From positions 1 through 56,522 of the forward strand of contig JBEGIR010000064.1 of the NCBI GenBank assembly GCA_040224245.1: 56,522 nucleotides of DNA, given 5' to 3'. Of the stretch, positions 1 through 9,437 are shown piece after piece. The notes under the pieces are model-generated. The model saw only the letters and a program-made list of their open reading frames with translations. It was not told the DNA's origin and searched no databases. The translations under genes were made by a program, and so were the position numbers. This DNA is from Puniceicoccaceae bacterium (GTDB lineage: Bacteria > Verrucomicrobiota > Verrucomicrobiia > Opitutales > JAFGAQ01). Position 1 is the stretch's first letter, and each line of letters starts with the position of its first letter.

Positions 1-49
1 ATGCACAAGGCATCCCGCCTTTCCAAGCTTGTTGTGCGTTCGATACGCC

Positions 50-1594
50 CTAGAAAAGACTCCAATTGCTGAGCAGATCCATGGGAAAGAGTCCAAATAC
101 CAGAATCGCGATGGACACCAATCCAAGGAACAGCAGATTGGTCATGGATGCAGACGCAAACACCTTGGGTTCCGGTTTCTCCTCATCGTCGAGCTGAACG
201 ACTTGCTCCCGCACATAGATTTCCCGTATCCATTTGAAATAATAATAGATCGAGACCGCAACGCTGACCGCCCCGATCCCGAGCAACACCAGCAGTCCAC
301 TCTGGAATGCAGCAACAAAGAGTGAGAACTTCGCCATGAAGCCCACCAATGGCGGAATGCCGGCCAGGGAACCGATACCGATGGTCAAAAGTGCCGCCAA
401 CACCGGACGCTGCTCACCCAACTGCGTGTAGTCATACACATCCTGATCCGCATCCTCGGGGATCGATAGGATCGACATCACACCAAAAACCACCAGGGAA
501 GCCAGGAGATAGGCAAACAGATAGAAGAGGATGGATCCGCTCACCCAGCTCACCGAATCCGTATTGAGCATGACCAGAATGCCCATCATTAGAAAACCCG
601 CGTGGGCAACTCCGGACATGCCCAGAAGGCGTTTCAGGTTTGTATAACCCAACGCCACAACATTCCCGTAAATCAACGTCACCGCAGTCACCAGCAAAAG
701 GATCGGTGAGACAAATGCAGCAAGCGGAGCAAACGCACCCGTCGGTGAAAACAAAATCAGCAAAACCGCTACACCCGCTGCCTTTGAGCTGACCGAAAGA
801 AAAGCGGTCGTCGGGGTCGGTGCACCCTGATACACATCCGGAATCCAGATTTGAAATGGTACTAATCCGATCTTGAACGCCACTGAAGCCAGCACTGCCA
901 ATGCCCCCATGCGGGCCACAGGATGAGCTGCGTTTTCTGCAAGAAAACTCTGCAAATTGCCAAAAGCGAGCGGATCTGCACTGCTACCCACCAGCATGGG
1001 ATTTCCACCAATGCCATAGAGCAACGCAATGCCAAGCAGCAGAATTGCCGTATTCGTTCCACCCACCACCAGGTACTTGATGCCAGCCTCAAGTGAGAGC
1101 GGACTGTTGCGATCATAAGCCACCATCACATACAAGCCCACCGCGATCGTCTCGAGCGATACAAAGAGAATCACAAAGTGGTTACTGTGCACGAGCAGCA
1201 TCATCGCTGCCGTAACGATACTGGAAAGGGCATAGAATTCCGTTCGCACGAGTTTGCGATCCCTCAGGTAGTTTCCCGCCAGCCAGAGAATTCCGATATT
1301 CGACAGTAGAAAAAAGACACGAAACCACTGGCTCAGCGGTGTGATCACGATCATGCCATTAAAAACGGACTTGGGTTCAATCTCCGTTGGACAGGTACCA
1401 GTGCCGCAGCACACAAATGTGAGCACTGCCAGGTTGAGCACAATTCCAATGCGGGGAACCCATCGGTTCAGCCTTGTGGGCAGCATCACATCCAGCAGCA
1501 GCAGAAACAATGCGATGCCACAGAGCGTGATTTCGGGAAGCAGCGTCAGCCACTCCTGAGTTGCGGCGATGCGTTGAAAAGTTGAGTAGTCCAT
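50..1594 (-). CDS. nuoN: NADH-quinone oxidoreductase subunit N
   Basis: Proton-pumping, antiporter-like membrane subunit of respiratory complex I, in the inner membrane. The protein (about 514 aa) is hydrophobic throughout with roughly 14 membrane segments. It carries family stretches such as YLVVGGTNTAILLLG and the VPFQIWIPDVYQGAPTPTTAF segment that holds the pumping-channel residues. It is the last gene of the nuo operon and starts just after the nuoM stop. The ATG at 1594 is chosen; a TTG nine bases upstream is in frame, and neither has a clear Shine-Dalgarno sequence. The length fits NuoN. NuoN, M and L are homologous, but gene order and the C-terminus support N. Confidence 0.95.
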   Translation of the reverse strand: MDYSTFQRIAATQEWLTLLPEITLCGIALFLLLLDVMLPTRLNRWVPRIGIVLNLAVLTFVCCGTGTCPTEIEPKSVFNGMIVITPLSQWFRVFFLLSNIGILWLAGNYLRDRKLVRTEFYALSSIVTAAMMLLVHSNHFVILFVSLETIAVGLYVMVAYDRNSPLSLEAGIKYLVVGGTNTAILLLGIALLYGIGGNPMLVGSSADPLAFGNLQSFLAENAAHPVARMGALAVLASVAFKIGLVPFQIWIPDVYQGAPTPTTAFLSVSSKAAGVAVLLILFSPTGAFAPLAAFVSPILLLVTAVTLIYGNVVALGYTNLKRLLGMSGVAHAGFLMMGILVMLNTDSVSWVSGSILFYLFAYLLASLVVFGVMSILSIPEDADQDVYDYTQLGEQRPVLAALLTIGIGSLAGIPPLVGFMAKFSLFVAAFQSGLLVLLGIGAVSVAVSIYYYFKWIREIYVREQVVQLDDEEKPEPKVFASASMTNLLFLGLVSIAILVFGLFPMDLLSNWSLF

Positions 1595-1612
1595 GTCGGG
1601 CAATCGGTGAGT

Positions 1613-3190
1613 TTATTCGTTGGGGACCGGAGCAGCAGGTTGCAGGAGCGACTCCGCAGAACGAGCTTCAAGAGTCTGCTGCTGCGCTTCAGGGGCAACA
1701 CGCAAAACATGAGTTTCCACTGCCCTCGCAATGGGATCACTTGCAAATGATGGGAAAAGTCCAAAAAACAACAACGCTGCCAACAACACAATCGCTGGCA
1801 AGCGCTCCATCCCGTTCAGATCACGGATGGGGTGTTCCTTCTTGATTGCTTTCAAGTTCTCCGATACTTCGCCAAAAGCAATGGCAGATACCGCACGAAG
1901 TCCATAAATTGCAGAAATCACGATGCCCAGCAGCGCGAGCACCATGAAGAGCGGATTCCAGTCCCACAGGCTGATGAAAATGGTCAGCTCACCCCAGAAA
2001 TTGGCAAACCCGGGAAGTCCGATGCTCGCCATCGTTGCCGCCATTAGAAATCCGGCCAGAATCGGAGCATCCTTCCCCAGTCCTCCCATTTCATCCATGT
2101 AAAAAGTCCGGCAACGATTTTGTACTGCTACCGCCAGGTTAAACAGCAGCGCAGCGGACAACCCATGAGCAAACATCAGAAAAACAGCACCCCCAACACC
2201 GATTACAGACAGAGATGCAATTCCCAGGAAAATATAACCCATGTGCATGACCGATGCATAGGAAATCATCTGCTTGAAATCCTTCTGAGCCATCGTCACC
2301 AGACCGATCAGCACGATGTTGCCCACCGCAAGCACTGCGAGCAGATTTGACCACTCCAGGGCACCCTCCGCCAGAAGTGGCAACGCAACCTGGATGAGCA
2401 CGTAAAGTCCAAACTTCTTCAGCACACCAGCATGAAGCATCGCTACCGAAGTGGGTGCTGCTCCATATCCACGAGGTGCCCAGCTGTGAAACGGGAAGAG
2501 TGATACCAGAATCCCCAGTCCCACCAACAACAGGGCAAAAAGACTGTTTTGTAGCGTCCCGCTCAGTCCCACAGTTGCAATGTGATCGGACAGCGTGATC
2601 AAATCGAATGAGCCAAGGTCATTGCCCGCATAGATTCCAATCAAACCCACCAGTGAAAGCATCGCTCCCAGGGTGAGGTAGATCGTCATTTCCATCGCAG
2701 CTGCACGGCGGTGGGTCCCCCCCCAGATGGCGATCATGATGAAGGTCGGGATCAGCGCGAATTCATGAAAAAAGTAGATGTAGAAAAGATCGTATGTGGA
2801 AAAAATTCCCATGAGTCCCGTCTGCATCATCAAGAGTAATGCCAGGTAGGTGCGCTTGCGGTCAGCCACCGACAACACTGCGGTGATTCCAGCTGCAAGC
2901 CCCACGATGCCCGAAAGCAACAGCAGGATGACGGAAACCCCATTAACGCCAAGTCTCAGAGCAATTCCCAAATTCGACAGTCCGGTATCCACTACTCCCA
3001 AAAACTGATACTCACCCGTTCCAGTTGCCAGGTAGGCCAGAAACACCTGGAGGGAAAGCACCGCAGGAACAATGAAACCTGCAAGCCCCAAACCCAACAC
3101 AAACACGGTTGGCACTTTTTTCGGTAACACCGCAAGCAACAGTGCTGCCGTTGCCGGTGTGAGAATCGAAAGCAATAAAATCAATGACAT
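1613..3190 (-). CDS. nuoM: NADH-quinone oxidoreductase subunit M
   Basis: Second antiporter-like proton-pumping subunit of complex I. About 525 aa, polytopic. It contains the NuoM-type segments FFHEFALIPTFIMIAIWGG, with the conserved pump glutamate, and LFPFHSWAPRGYGAAPTSVA, typical of the M/L/N family. The ATG at 3190 (MSLILLLS...) is preferred because a GGAAAG sequence precedes it. The longer in-frame reading would add 18 charged residues and overlap the end of nuoL. It lies between nuoL and nuoN in canonical order. Confidence 0.95.
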   Translation of the reverse strand: MSLILLLSILTPATAALLLAVLPKKVPTVFVLGLGLAGFIVPAVLSLQVFLAYLATGTGEYQFLGVVDTGLSNLGIALRLGVNGVSVILLLLSGIVGLAAGITAVLSVADRKRTYLALLLMMQTGLMGIFSTYDLFYIYFFHEFALIPTFIMIAIWGGTHRRAAAMEMTIYLTLGAMLSLVGLIGIYAGNDLGSFDLITLSDHIATVGLSGTLQNSLFALLLVGLGILVSLFPFHSWAPRGYGAAPTSVAMLHAGVLKKFGLYVLIQVALPLLAEGALEWSNLLAVLAVGNIVLIGLVTMAQKDFKQMISYASVMHMGYIFLGIASLSVIGVGGAVFLMFAHGLSAALLFNLAVAVQNRCRTFYMDEMGGLGKDAPILAGFLMAATMASIGLPGFANFWGELTIFISLWDWNPLFMVLALLGIVISAIYGLRAVSAIAFGEVSENLKAIKKEHPIRDLNGMERLPAIVLLAALLFFGLFPSFASDPIARAVETHVLRVAPEAQQQTLEARSAESLLQPAAPVPNE

Positions 3191-3213
3191 GGTAAGAGAC
3201 TTTCCCTTTGGTT

Positions 3214-5079
3214 CTAACGCATTCCGAAGACCACTGCCCCACACAGGATGAGGCCGACTGCAAACCAGTAAACGTAGTGGTGAACATTTCCCGTGGTCAT
3301 GAATCGCAGGATCATGCCCAACAACCCAACTCCTCCGGCACTACCCCGCATCCCCAGACCGGAAATCAATACCAGATCGAGCAGAGAGATAAACTCTGCG
3401 ACGGGTTGCTGGATGCGTCGCACATAAAAGTTGTAAACCTCGTCGAACCATAACTTGCCATCAAGGAAGCGATAAAGCGGGTTTGCATGTTTTTCGAGCA
3501 TGTCTTCAGTGCTACCGGGTTTGTAGATCATCCATGCGAGAGAAATGCCCGCAAATGCCACTGCAATTGAGAGGATCGGCAGCCAGATCTTGAGGGCACC
3601 GTCGGGATGCGGAACCGACTCAAACAGCACCGAGTGCAGGGAATGGGGATACACCCACGACATCCATGCGAATACGGAAAAGAATGCCAGGATGACCAGT
3701 GGTAACAGCATGACCCATGAGTTTTCCTTGGCTTCGCCAACATGCTCGGAGCGGGGAACCCCGATAAATACCGTAACAAAAAGACGGGTCATGTAAAAAG
3801 CGGTAACCCCGGCCCCCAGCATCAGCAGATAAAAGATGGGAGTGTGGTGCTCCCAGGCAACAAAGAGGATGGCTTCCTTGCTGGCAAAACCAGACATAAA
3901 GGGCAACCCACACAATGCCCATACCCCAATGGCAAAGGTCACCGTCGTCACAGGCATGCGTCCCCATACTCCCCCCATGCGAAAAATGTCCTGTTCGTGA
4001 TGGGCTGCGTGAATGATCGACCCCGCAGCGAGGAAGAGCAGTGCCTTGAAAAAGGCATGCGTTGTCAGGTGGAAAAGCGAGGCACCCACTCCGTAGGCAT
4101 GACCGTGCGATGCCGCCAAGGTTCCAATGCCAAATGCCGCCACCATGTAACCGAGCTGCGACAAGGTGGAATAGGCAAGCACCTTCTTGATGTCTTTCTG
4201 CGTGATGGCACAAAAGCCCGCATAGACGGCCGTGATCGCACCCACCCAGCAAATGACATTCAGCGCCTCCGGCGTGAACAGAAAAACGACCCGGCACATC
4301 AGGAAAACTCCTGCGGCCACCATGGTTGCGGCGTGGATGAGTGCCGAAACAGGTGTGGGTCCCTCCATCGCATCAGGCAACCAGACGTGCAATGGCATCT
4401 GGGCGGATTTCCCGAGCACTCCGCAGAACAGCAGCAGTCCCATCGCTGTCAGCAATCCAGCCGGGTTCGCATGAGTCAGCTCCTGCAGTTCCGTCAAATC
4501 CACTGTGCCAAATGCCCACCAACACCAGATGATACCGATGAGAAAACCAAAATCCCCCACCCGATTCACGATAAAGGCCTTGTTGGCAGCATTGGCAGCC
4601 GAGGATTTGTGCTGGTAGTGGCCAATCAGTAGGTAGGAACTCAGTCCCACCAGTTCCCAAAACACAAACATCATCACCAGATTGCTCGAAAGCACGATGC
4701 CAGTCATTGAAAACATGAAGATGGAAAGCCCACCAAAAAATCGGCCTCGGCTGGGATCTCCCTTGCTGTATTCCACTGCAAACACATGGATGAGCAGACC
4801 GACAACTGTCACCACAAACAACAGAACCGCTGAAGTAGCGTTGAGAAGAAAGCCCATTTCAACGGTCAACGCTCCCATCGAAAACCAGCGAAAGGATGCT
4901 TCCAGGCCCTCAGCCGGAAGCATGGCCAGCAGATAAACCGCCTGCGCCGCACAAAAGGTGGCACTGAGCAGTGATACACCAACCGCCAGCTTTCCCTGGC
5001 GTCTCAAGAACAATGCGATGATGCCGGATGCCAGCAGTGGAAGCAGCAGCAGGCTGAAAATTTGAACAGTGGGTGACAT
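3214..5079 (-). CDS. nuoL: NADH-quinone oxidoreductase subunit L
   Basis: Largest antiporter-like subunit of complex I, expected to carry the long lateral helix at its C-terminus. The protein is 621 aa, close to the usual NuoL length. It shows the conserved FWELVGLSSYLLIGHY segment, the QMPLHVWLPDAMEGPTPVSA motif and the ITQKDIKKVLAYSTLSQLGY motif. These are diagnostic of the L subunit and its proton channel. It lies between nuoK (19-base gap) and nuoM in the operon. Confidence 0.96.
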   Translation of the reverse strand: MSPTVQIFSLLLLPLLASGIIALFLRRQGKLAVGVSLLSATFCAAQAVYLLAMLPAEGLEASFRWFSMGALTVEMGFLLNATSAVLLFVVTVVGLLIHVFAVEYSKGDPSRGRFFGGLSIFMFSMTGIVLSSNLVMMFVFWELVGLSSYLLIGHYQHKSSAANAANKAFIVNRVGDFGFLIGIIWCWWAFGTVDLTELQELTHANPAGLLTAMGLLLFCGVLGKSAQMPLHVWLPDAMEGPTPVSALIHAATMVAAGVFLMCRVVFLFTPEALNVICWVGAITAVYAGFCAITQKDIKKVLAYSTLSQLGYMVAAFGIGTLAASHGHAYGVGASLFHLTTHAFFKALLFLAAGSIIHAAHHEQDIFRMGGVWGRMPVTTVTFAIGVWALCGLPFMSGFASKEAILFVAWEHHTPIFYLLMLGAGVTAFYMTRLFVTVFIGVPRSEHVGEAKENSWVMLLPLVILAFFSVFAWMSWVYPHSLHSVLFESVPHPDGALKIWLPILSIAVAFAGISLAWMIYKPGSTEDMLEKHANPLYRFLDGKLWFDEVYNFYVRRIQQPVAEFISLLDLVLISGLGMRGSAGGVGLLGMILRFMTTGNVHHYVYWFAVGLILCGAVVFGMR

Positions 5080-5098
5080 GATTCTCTAAGCTGAAACG

Positions 5099-5398
5099 CT
5101 AGTTTTTGAGTTCGTTGAAACGACTGATCGTCAGGGTTCCCTTTCGGCGAAACAGTGCGACCATGATCGCCAGTCCAACGGCAACCTCTGCGGCGGCAAC
5201 CGTGATACTGAAGAAGACGAAGATCACACCGTCCATGCCCATGTTGAAGCGGGAAAACGCCACAAACAGCAGATTTACGGCGTTGAGCATGAGTTCAAGA
5301 CTCATGAGTACGATGAGCGCATTGGTTCGGAATAGAACGCCAAACAGCCCGATCGCAAACAGCAGGGCAGAAATGATAAGATAGTGAGTCAGTAACAT
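5099..5398 (-). CDS. nuoK: NADH-quinone oxidoreductase subunit K
   Basis: Small membrane subunit of complex I (99 aa, three membrane helices). It contains the signature [19 protein letters not shown], whose glutamate belongs to the hydrophilic proton axis, and a second conserved glutamate in [18 protein letters not shown]. Length and motifs match NuoK across bacteria. It is followed by nuoL and preceded closely by nuoJ. Confidence 0.96.
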   Translation of the reverse strand: MLLTHYLIISALLFAIGLFGVLFRTNALIVLMSLELMLNAVNLLFVAFSRFNMGMDGVIFVFFSITVAAAEVAVGLAIMVALFRRKGTLTISRFNELKN

Positions 5399-5413
5399 GA
5401 TGATCTCTCCCTT

Positions 5414-5971
5414 TTACGAATCCTGATTCGACGATGGTTTCGCTTCAAAACGGCTCCACAGGTCCTTGCTGATCACGATAACCCCAACCATGGCAATCAA
5501 CAGCAACATGCCCATCACCTGTATGGGGAGCAGGTATTTGCCAAACAATACCGCACCATAGGCAATGGCTCTGCCACTGAATGCCAGAGGATCGGAGGCA
5601 GCCTCTGTCGGCATCTCCGGAGCGCTGACAGAAAATTCAGGTGAGAAGGACAGACCCACCAATCCCGCACCCACGAGCACGCAGGCAATCAGTGCCGCCA
5701 CCAGATTTGGGATGCTGCGCTGTTTCTTCGACTCTTCCTGCACGTCAATCATCATGATGATGAACACAAAGAGCACCATGATGGCACCCGCGTAGACCAA
5801 TACCTGCAGCGCCGCCAGGAAGTAAGATCCCAGCATGCCAAAAAGCCCCGCAGTGCCAATGAGAGAGAGGATCATGAACATCGCGGCATTCACTGCATTG
5901 CGCGATAGTGTCACAAGCAGTGCTGAAGTCACAGTGATCGCAGCGAGAAAATAAAAGAAGAAGGTTTCCAT
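5414..5971 (-). CDS. nuoJ: NADH-quinone oxidoreductase subunit J
   Basis: Membrane subunit of complex I, 185 aa with about five helices. The conserved segment AALQVLVYAGAIMVLFVFII is typical of NuoJ/ND6, where a pi-bulge helix takes part in coupling. The last membrane segment (MGMLLLIAMVGVIVIS) is followed by a short polar tail. It sits between nuoI and nuoK, and spacing suggests co-transcription. The loop around residues 110-140 is the least conserved part. Confidence 0.94.
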   Translation of the reverse strand: METFFFYFLAAITVTSALLVTLSRNAVNAAMFMILSLIGTAGLFGMLGSYFLAALQVLVYAGAIMVLFVFIIMMIDVQEESKKQRSIPNLVAALIACVLVGAGLVGLSFSPEFSVSAPEMPTEAASDPLAFSGRAIAYGAVLFGKYLLPIQVMGMLLLIAMVGVIVISKDLWSRFEAKPSSNQDS

Positions 5972-6007
5972 GGCAGAGTAGTTCTGGAGAAGACTTCAGG
6001 CAAAGCC

Positions 6008-6556
6008 TCAGGTATGAGCGCCTCCCTTGAGTTCGGCTTGTTTCTTTTTGTCCCATTTAAAGTGGGAATCTTCGCGCACGCCACCGATCTCGTAGAGTTT
6101 CTGTTTCTTGAACTTGAGTTCATCGCGACTCAGTCCGTTGAGACTGTAAACATCCTGCATGAAAATCGCCTCTTCAGGGCAGACTTCCTCACACATGCCG
6201 CAGTAGATGCAGCGCAACATGTCGATCTCAAACTCCTGGGGTGCCTTTTCCACATGGATGTTGTCGCTGTCCTCTGAAATCGAGCCTGGAATAATCTTGA
6301 TCGCCTTGGGTGGACAAACGAATTCACAGAGCTGGCAGGAGACACACTTCTCTCTCCCGTTTGGGTCTTTCACGAGGGCGGGCTGACCGCGATAGTATTC
6401 CGGGATCGGGGGCTTCACCTCGGGATACTCCATCGTCACTTTTTTGCGGAAGAAGTTTTTCAGGGTGATGCCCAGGCCACTCACCACCTGGGGAAGATAC
6501 ATCTTCTCCGTGAGCGTCAGCGGCTTTCGTTCCATTACTTTAGATGTGACAGGCAT
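6008..6556 (-). CDS. nuoI: NADH-quinone oxidoreductase subunit I
   Basis: Peripheral-arm subunit with two 4Fe-4S clusters (N6a and N6b), which pass electrons towards NuoB. Two complete ferredoxin motifs are visible: CVSCQLCEFVCPPKA and CIYCGMCEEVCPEEA. The protein is 182 aa. An N-terminal amphipathic stretch (ITLKNFFRKK) is the usual membrane-contact helix. It lies between nuoH and nuoJ. Confidence 0.96.
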   Translation of the reverse strand: MPVTSKVMERKPLTLTEKMYLPQVVSGLGITLKNFFRKKVTMEYPEVKPPIPEYYRGQPALVKDPNGREKCVSCQLCEFVCPPKAIKIIPGSISEDSDNIHVEKAPQEFEIDMLRCIYCGMCEEVCPEEAIFMQDVYSLNGLSRDELKFKKQKLYEIGGVREDSHFKWDKKKQAELKGGAHT

Positions 6557-6584
6557 AGGTCAAAATCAGGTTCAGGTTACAGGA

Positions 6585-7685
6585 TCAGGCGATGCGGGGA
6601 GTCAGGAAAACCAGGAGCACCATGATCAAGACCAGATTGACAATGGCAGTCGGAAGCAGGATTTTCCAGCCCAGTGTCATGACCTGGTCGTAACGGAATC
6701 GCGGGAGCGTCCAGCGAATCCAGATGAAGAAGAAGATCAGTCCACAGGTTTTCAGGATGAACCAGAGCGTTGAAAGCACCGCACCCAGGATACCTGCAGG
6801 CCACGGATTTGGCAGGAGTGGCAAAAAGTTAAATCCACCCAGGAAAAGGGTAACAAACAAAGCAGACCCAAAAACAATGTGGGCATATTCTCCGATAAAA
6901 AACATGCCAAACTTGAAGGCACCATATTCGGTGTGAAAGCCTCCCACCAGATCGGTTTCCGACTCTGCCATGTCAAAGGGCAGTCGGTTGGTCTCGGCAA
7001 AAAGGGTGATCAAGTAGAGGATTGCCGTGAGCGGCTGCAGGTAGAACAGCCAGTGCTGCTCCTGAAACTGCACCACGCTGACAAGGCTTAGTGCGGCTCC
7101 CGATCCGGGCTGGTTCACCCACAGGAACACGGGAATGATCGCCAGCGCCATGGTCAACTCATACGAAATCATCTGTGCCGTCGCACGAACACCACCAAGG
7201 AAGGGATAGCGGCTGTTGGCTGCCCAACCGGCCAGAACTGTGCCATACACGCCGAGGGATGCCACCGCAAGGATCACCAGGATGCCGATGTCAACGTGGG
7301 CGAGGATCATGGCCTTCACCTCACCAGCAGCGTTTTCATAAACACCAAACGGAAGCACGACCACCGGAACCAGTGCCGGAATCAGTACAATCACCGGTGC
7401 AAGGTTGTAATAAAACTTCCGGACATGGCCGGGGATGGTTTCTTCCTTGAAGACAAACTTCACCGCATCGGCTACCAGCTGGAAGATTCCCAGGCGGGTC
7501 AGGAACCTGCCCAGCACCGGAATCGACCCCAGGATCGGAATCGTGGTGCGATTCGGTCCCAGACGTCCCTGAATGTAACCGCAGACTTTGCGCTCTGCCA
7601 ATACCGACAAGCCCGCCATCGACATGATGACGCCGATGGCGCCAAATCCGCAGGCAGCTGTGATCAAATAATATGTCCAGTCCAT
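6585..7685 (-). CDS. nuoH: NADH-quinone oxidoreductase subunit H
   Basis: Membrane subunit that forms much of the quinone-binding chamber of complex I. The 366-aa polytopic protein has the conserved stretches LAERKVCGYIQGRLGPNR and AETNRLPFDMAESETDLVGG. The latter is the acidic loop near the quinone site. The C-terminus contains the usual IRWTLPRFRYDQVMTLGWK. It starts 11 bases before the end of nuoG. Length and motifs are normal. Confidence 0.96.
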   Translation of the reverse strand: MDWTYYLITAACGFGAIGVIMSMAGLSVLAERKVCGYIQGRLGPNRTTIPILGSIPVLGRFLTRLGIFQLVADAVKFVFKEETIPGHVRKFYYNLAPVIVLIPALVPVVVLPFGVYENAAGEVKAMILAHVDIGILVILAVASLGVYGTVLAGWAANSRYPFLGGVRATAQMISYELTMALAIIPVFLWVNQPGSGAALSLVSVVQFQEQHWLFYLQPLTAILYLITLFAETNRLPFDMAESETDLVGGFHTEYGAFKFGMFFIGEYAHIVFGSALFVTLFLGGFNFLPLLPNPWPAGILGAVLSTLWFILKTCGLIFFFIWIRWTLPRFRYDQVMTLGWKILLPTAIVNLVLIMVLLVFLTPRIA

Positions 7686-7696
7686 GGCTTCAATCC

Positions 7697-9394
7697 TCAG
7701 GCGTTTGCCGGTTCAGGGTTCACCGCCTGGTAGTGCAGTGATTGCGTTTCACAGAATTTCAGGTGAGCGAATCGGGCAGCATCCATCAGCAATCCCTCAT
7801 CGGGCAGGTTGCCAAAATGCACCTGTGCCAGTTCAGGAATCTTACTGCGAATGGATTCCCATACGGACTCCATGGAGGCACTGCTTCCCTCACAGCCGAT
7901 CAATCCCGCAAGATGACAGAGTGTCGACAGGTCGGAAGCGACTCCTTTCGGACCCGGAATCGCCTGTGCAAACTTCTGAATGCGAAAATTCTGATTGATG
8001 AACGTTCCGCTCTTTTCAAACACAGTCAGTGAGGGGATGACCACCGTGGCGAGCTGGCTGGTTTCATTCTGCTCCGGACCGATGTAAATCACCTGGACTT
8101 GCTCCAGCAAGGAGCGATCCACTCCCGCAGCAATCAAATCCTCTCCCACTACCAACAGGGTTTCCACCGATTTGTGCTCAAGTGCCTCCTTTATCTTAGC
8201 GATGTGATCGTATGGAGTTTCCCGGATCAATCCGGTCACAATCGCACCCCGGGTGTTGGGGGTTCGATCATTGGAGATGAGAAATCCGTCTCCCTCTGCC
8301 ACATGGGGAACCATCCACACCGGTGCCTCAAGTCGGTCTGCCATGTCCTTGAGAAGATGGTGCTCTTCCACCGTGCTGTGCCCACTGACGACCAGGGCAA
8401 CGCGCTCACCGCGCAGCAGTGCGCCTGCATGTTCCAATGCCTGATCACGGGTAACTGGAGCACCGGCAACTGCGGCTTCAAACAGGCGAAATTCCGATTC
8501 AGCCCGGCGGTAAAGGCGACGACCGGAATCGGACATCCAAGTGTCGTTCACGTCATCATTCTGCCTCGGAGTGATGCGATAAATCTTGCCCTCGCGGGAC
8601 CACACCTCGGTGTTCACTCCCACACTGCTCTCCGTGCAGATGCTCTTCACCGGCTTGAGAAACCACACCCGCATCTTGAAACGGAAATCGTTGTCTGTGA
8701 GTGCCCCCACCGGACAAAGGTCCACAACATTGAGGGAATAGTTATTGTCCAGTTCCCTGCCCGGATAACAGGTCAAGGTCGAATAACTTCCGCGATCCAC
8801 AAATCCAAGGACCGAATCCTTGGTGATCTCCTGGCTGAACCGCACACAGCGCGAACAGAGGATGCAGCGCTCATCGTCCAATGTGATACGCGGTCCGATG
8901 CGCGAACGCTTGGGTTTGACGTTTTTCTCCTCAATGTAGCGGCTGTAGCCACGACCATAATCCGTCGAAAACTCCTGCAGGCGGCATTCACCCGCCTGGT
9001 CACAGATCGGACAATCAAGCGGATGGTTCAACAAGAGAAACTCCATCACACCATTGCGACACTCCTTGACCATCGGACTTTGGGTGCGGATGTGAAGTCC
9101 GGCAGAGGTTTTGGTCGAACAGGCAATCGCAGGTTTGGGCATCCACCCGATCTTAGGTTTGCCCTCCTCCAGGATCACCTCTCCCGAGTCGCGGTCGCGC
9201 ATCGGCATACCCATTTCCACCAGACACATGCGGCAATTGCCCGCCACGCTCAGCTTGCTGTGATAGCAATAGTGGGGAATTTCCACTTTTGCGTACTTTT
9301 TGACCGCATCAATCAGATTCATGCCCACCGGAACATCGACATCCCGGCCATCCACATTGATCGTCACCAAATCGATTTTTACCTCTTCACTCAT
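7697..9394 (-). CDS. nuoG: NADH-quinone oxidoreductase subunit G (short form)
   Basis: Iron-sulphur subunit of the peripheral arm. The N-terminal 2Fe-2S site is visible at C43, C54, C57 and C90. It is followed by the His/Cys cluster region (CPICDQAGEC) and two 4Fe-4S motifs (CILCSRCVRF and CPVGAL). After residue 250 comes a molybdopterin-oxidoreductase-like domain that has lost cofactor binding, as in all NuoG. At 565 aa it is much shorter than the 908-aa E. coli protein, so the C-terminal domain is reduced. The frame is clean and neighbours abut normally, so this looks like a natural short form, not a truncation. Confidence 0.93.
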   Translation of the reverse strand: MSEEVKIDLVTINVDGRDVDVPVGMNLIDAVKKYAKVEIPHYCYHSKLSVAGNCRMCLVEMGMPMRDRDSGEVILEEGKPKIGWMPKPAIACSTKTSAGLHIRTQSPMVKECRNGVMEFLLLNHPLDCPICDQAGECRLQEFSTDYGRGYSRYIEEKNVKPKRSRIGPRITLDDERCILCSRCVRFSQEITKDSVLGFVDRGSYSTLTCYPGRELDNNYSLNVVDLCPVGALTDNDFRFKMRVWFLKPVKSICTESSVGVNTEVWSREGKIYRITPRQNDDVNDTWMSDSGRRLYRRAESEFRLFEAAVAGAPVTRDQALEHAGALLRGERVALVVSGHSTVEEHHLLKDMADRLEAPVWMVPHVAEGDGFLISNDRTPNTRGAIVTGLIRETPYDHIAKIKEALEHKSVETLLVVGEDLIAAGVDRSLLEQVQVIYIGPEQNETSQLATVVIPSLTVFEKSGTFINQNFRIQKFAQAIPGPKGVASDLSTLCHLAGLIGCEGSSASMESVWESIRSKIPELAQVHFGNLPDEGLLMDAARFAHLKFCETQSLHYQAVNPEPANA

Positions 9395-9437
9395 TGCTTC
9401 CTCATCTCCCGGATTTCGCGTGTGGCCCCATCCTCCC

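Noticed and set aside
1-72. Short open frame beginning with ATG at base 1
   Set aside because: Only 23 codons, mostly over the end of nuoN and with no ribosome site; the first 49 bases show nothing I can support.
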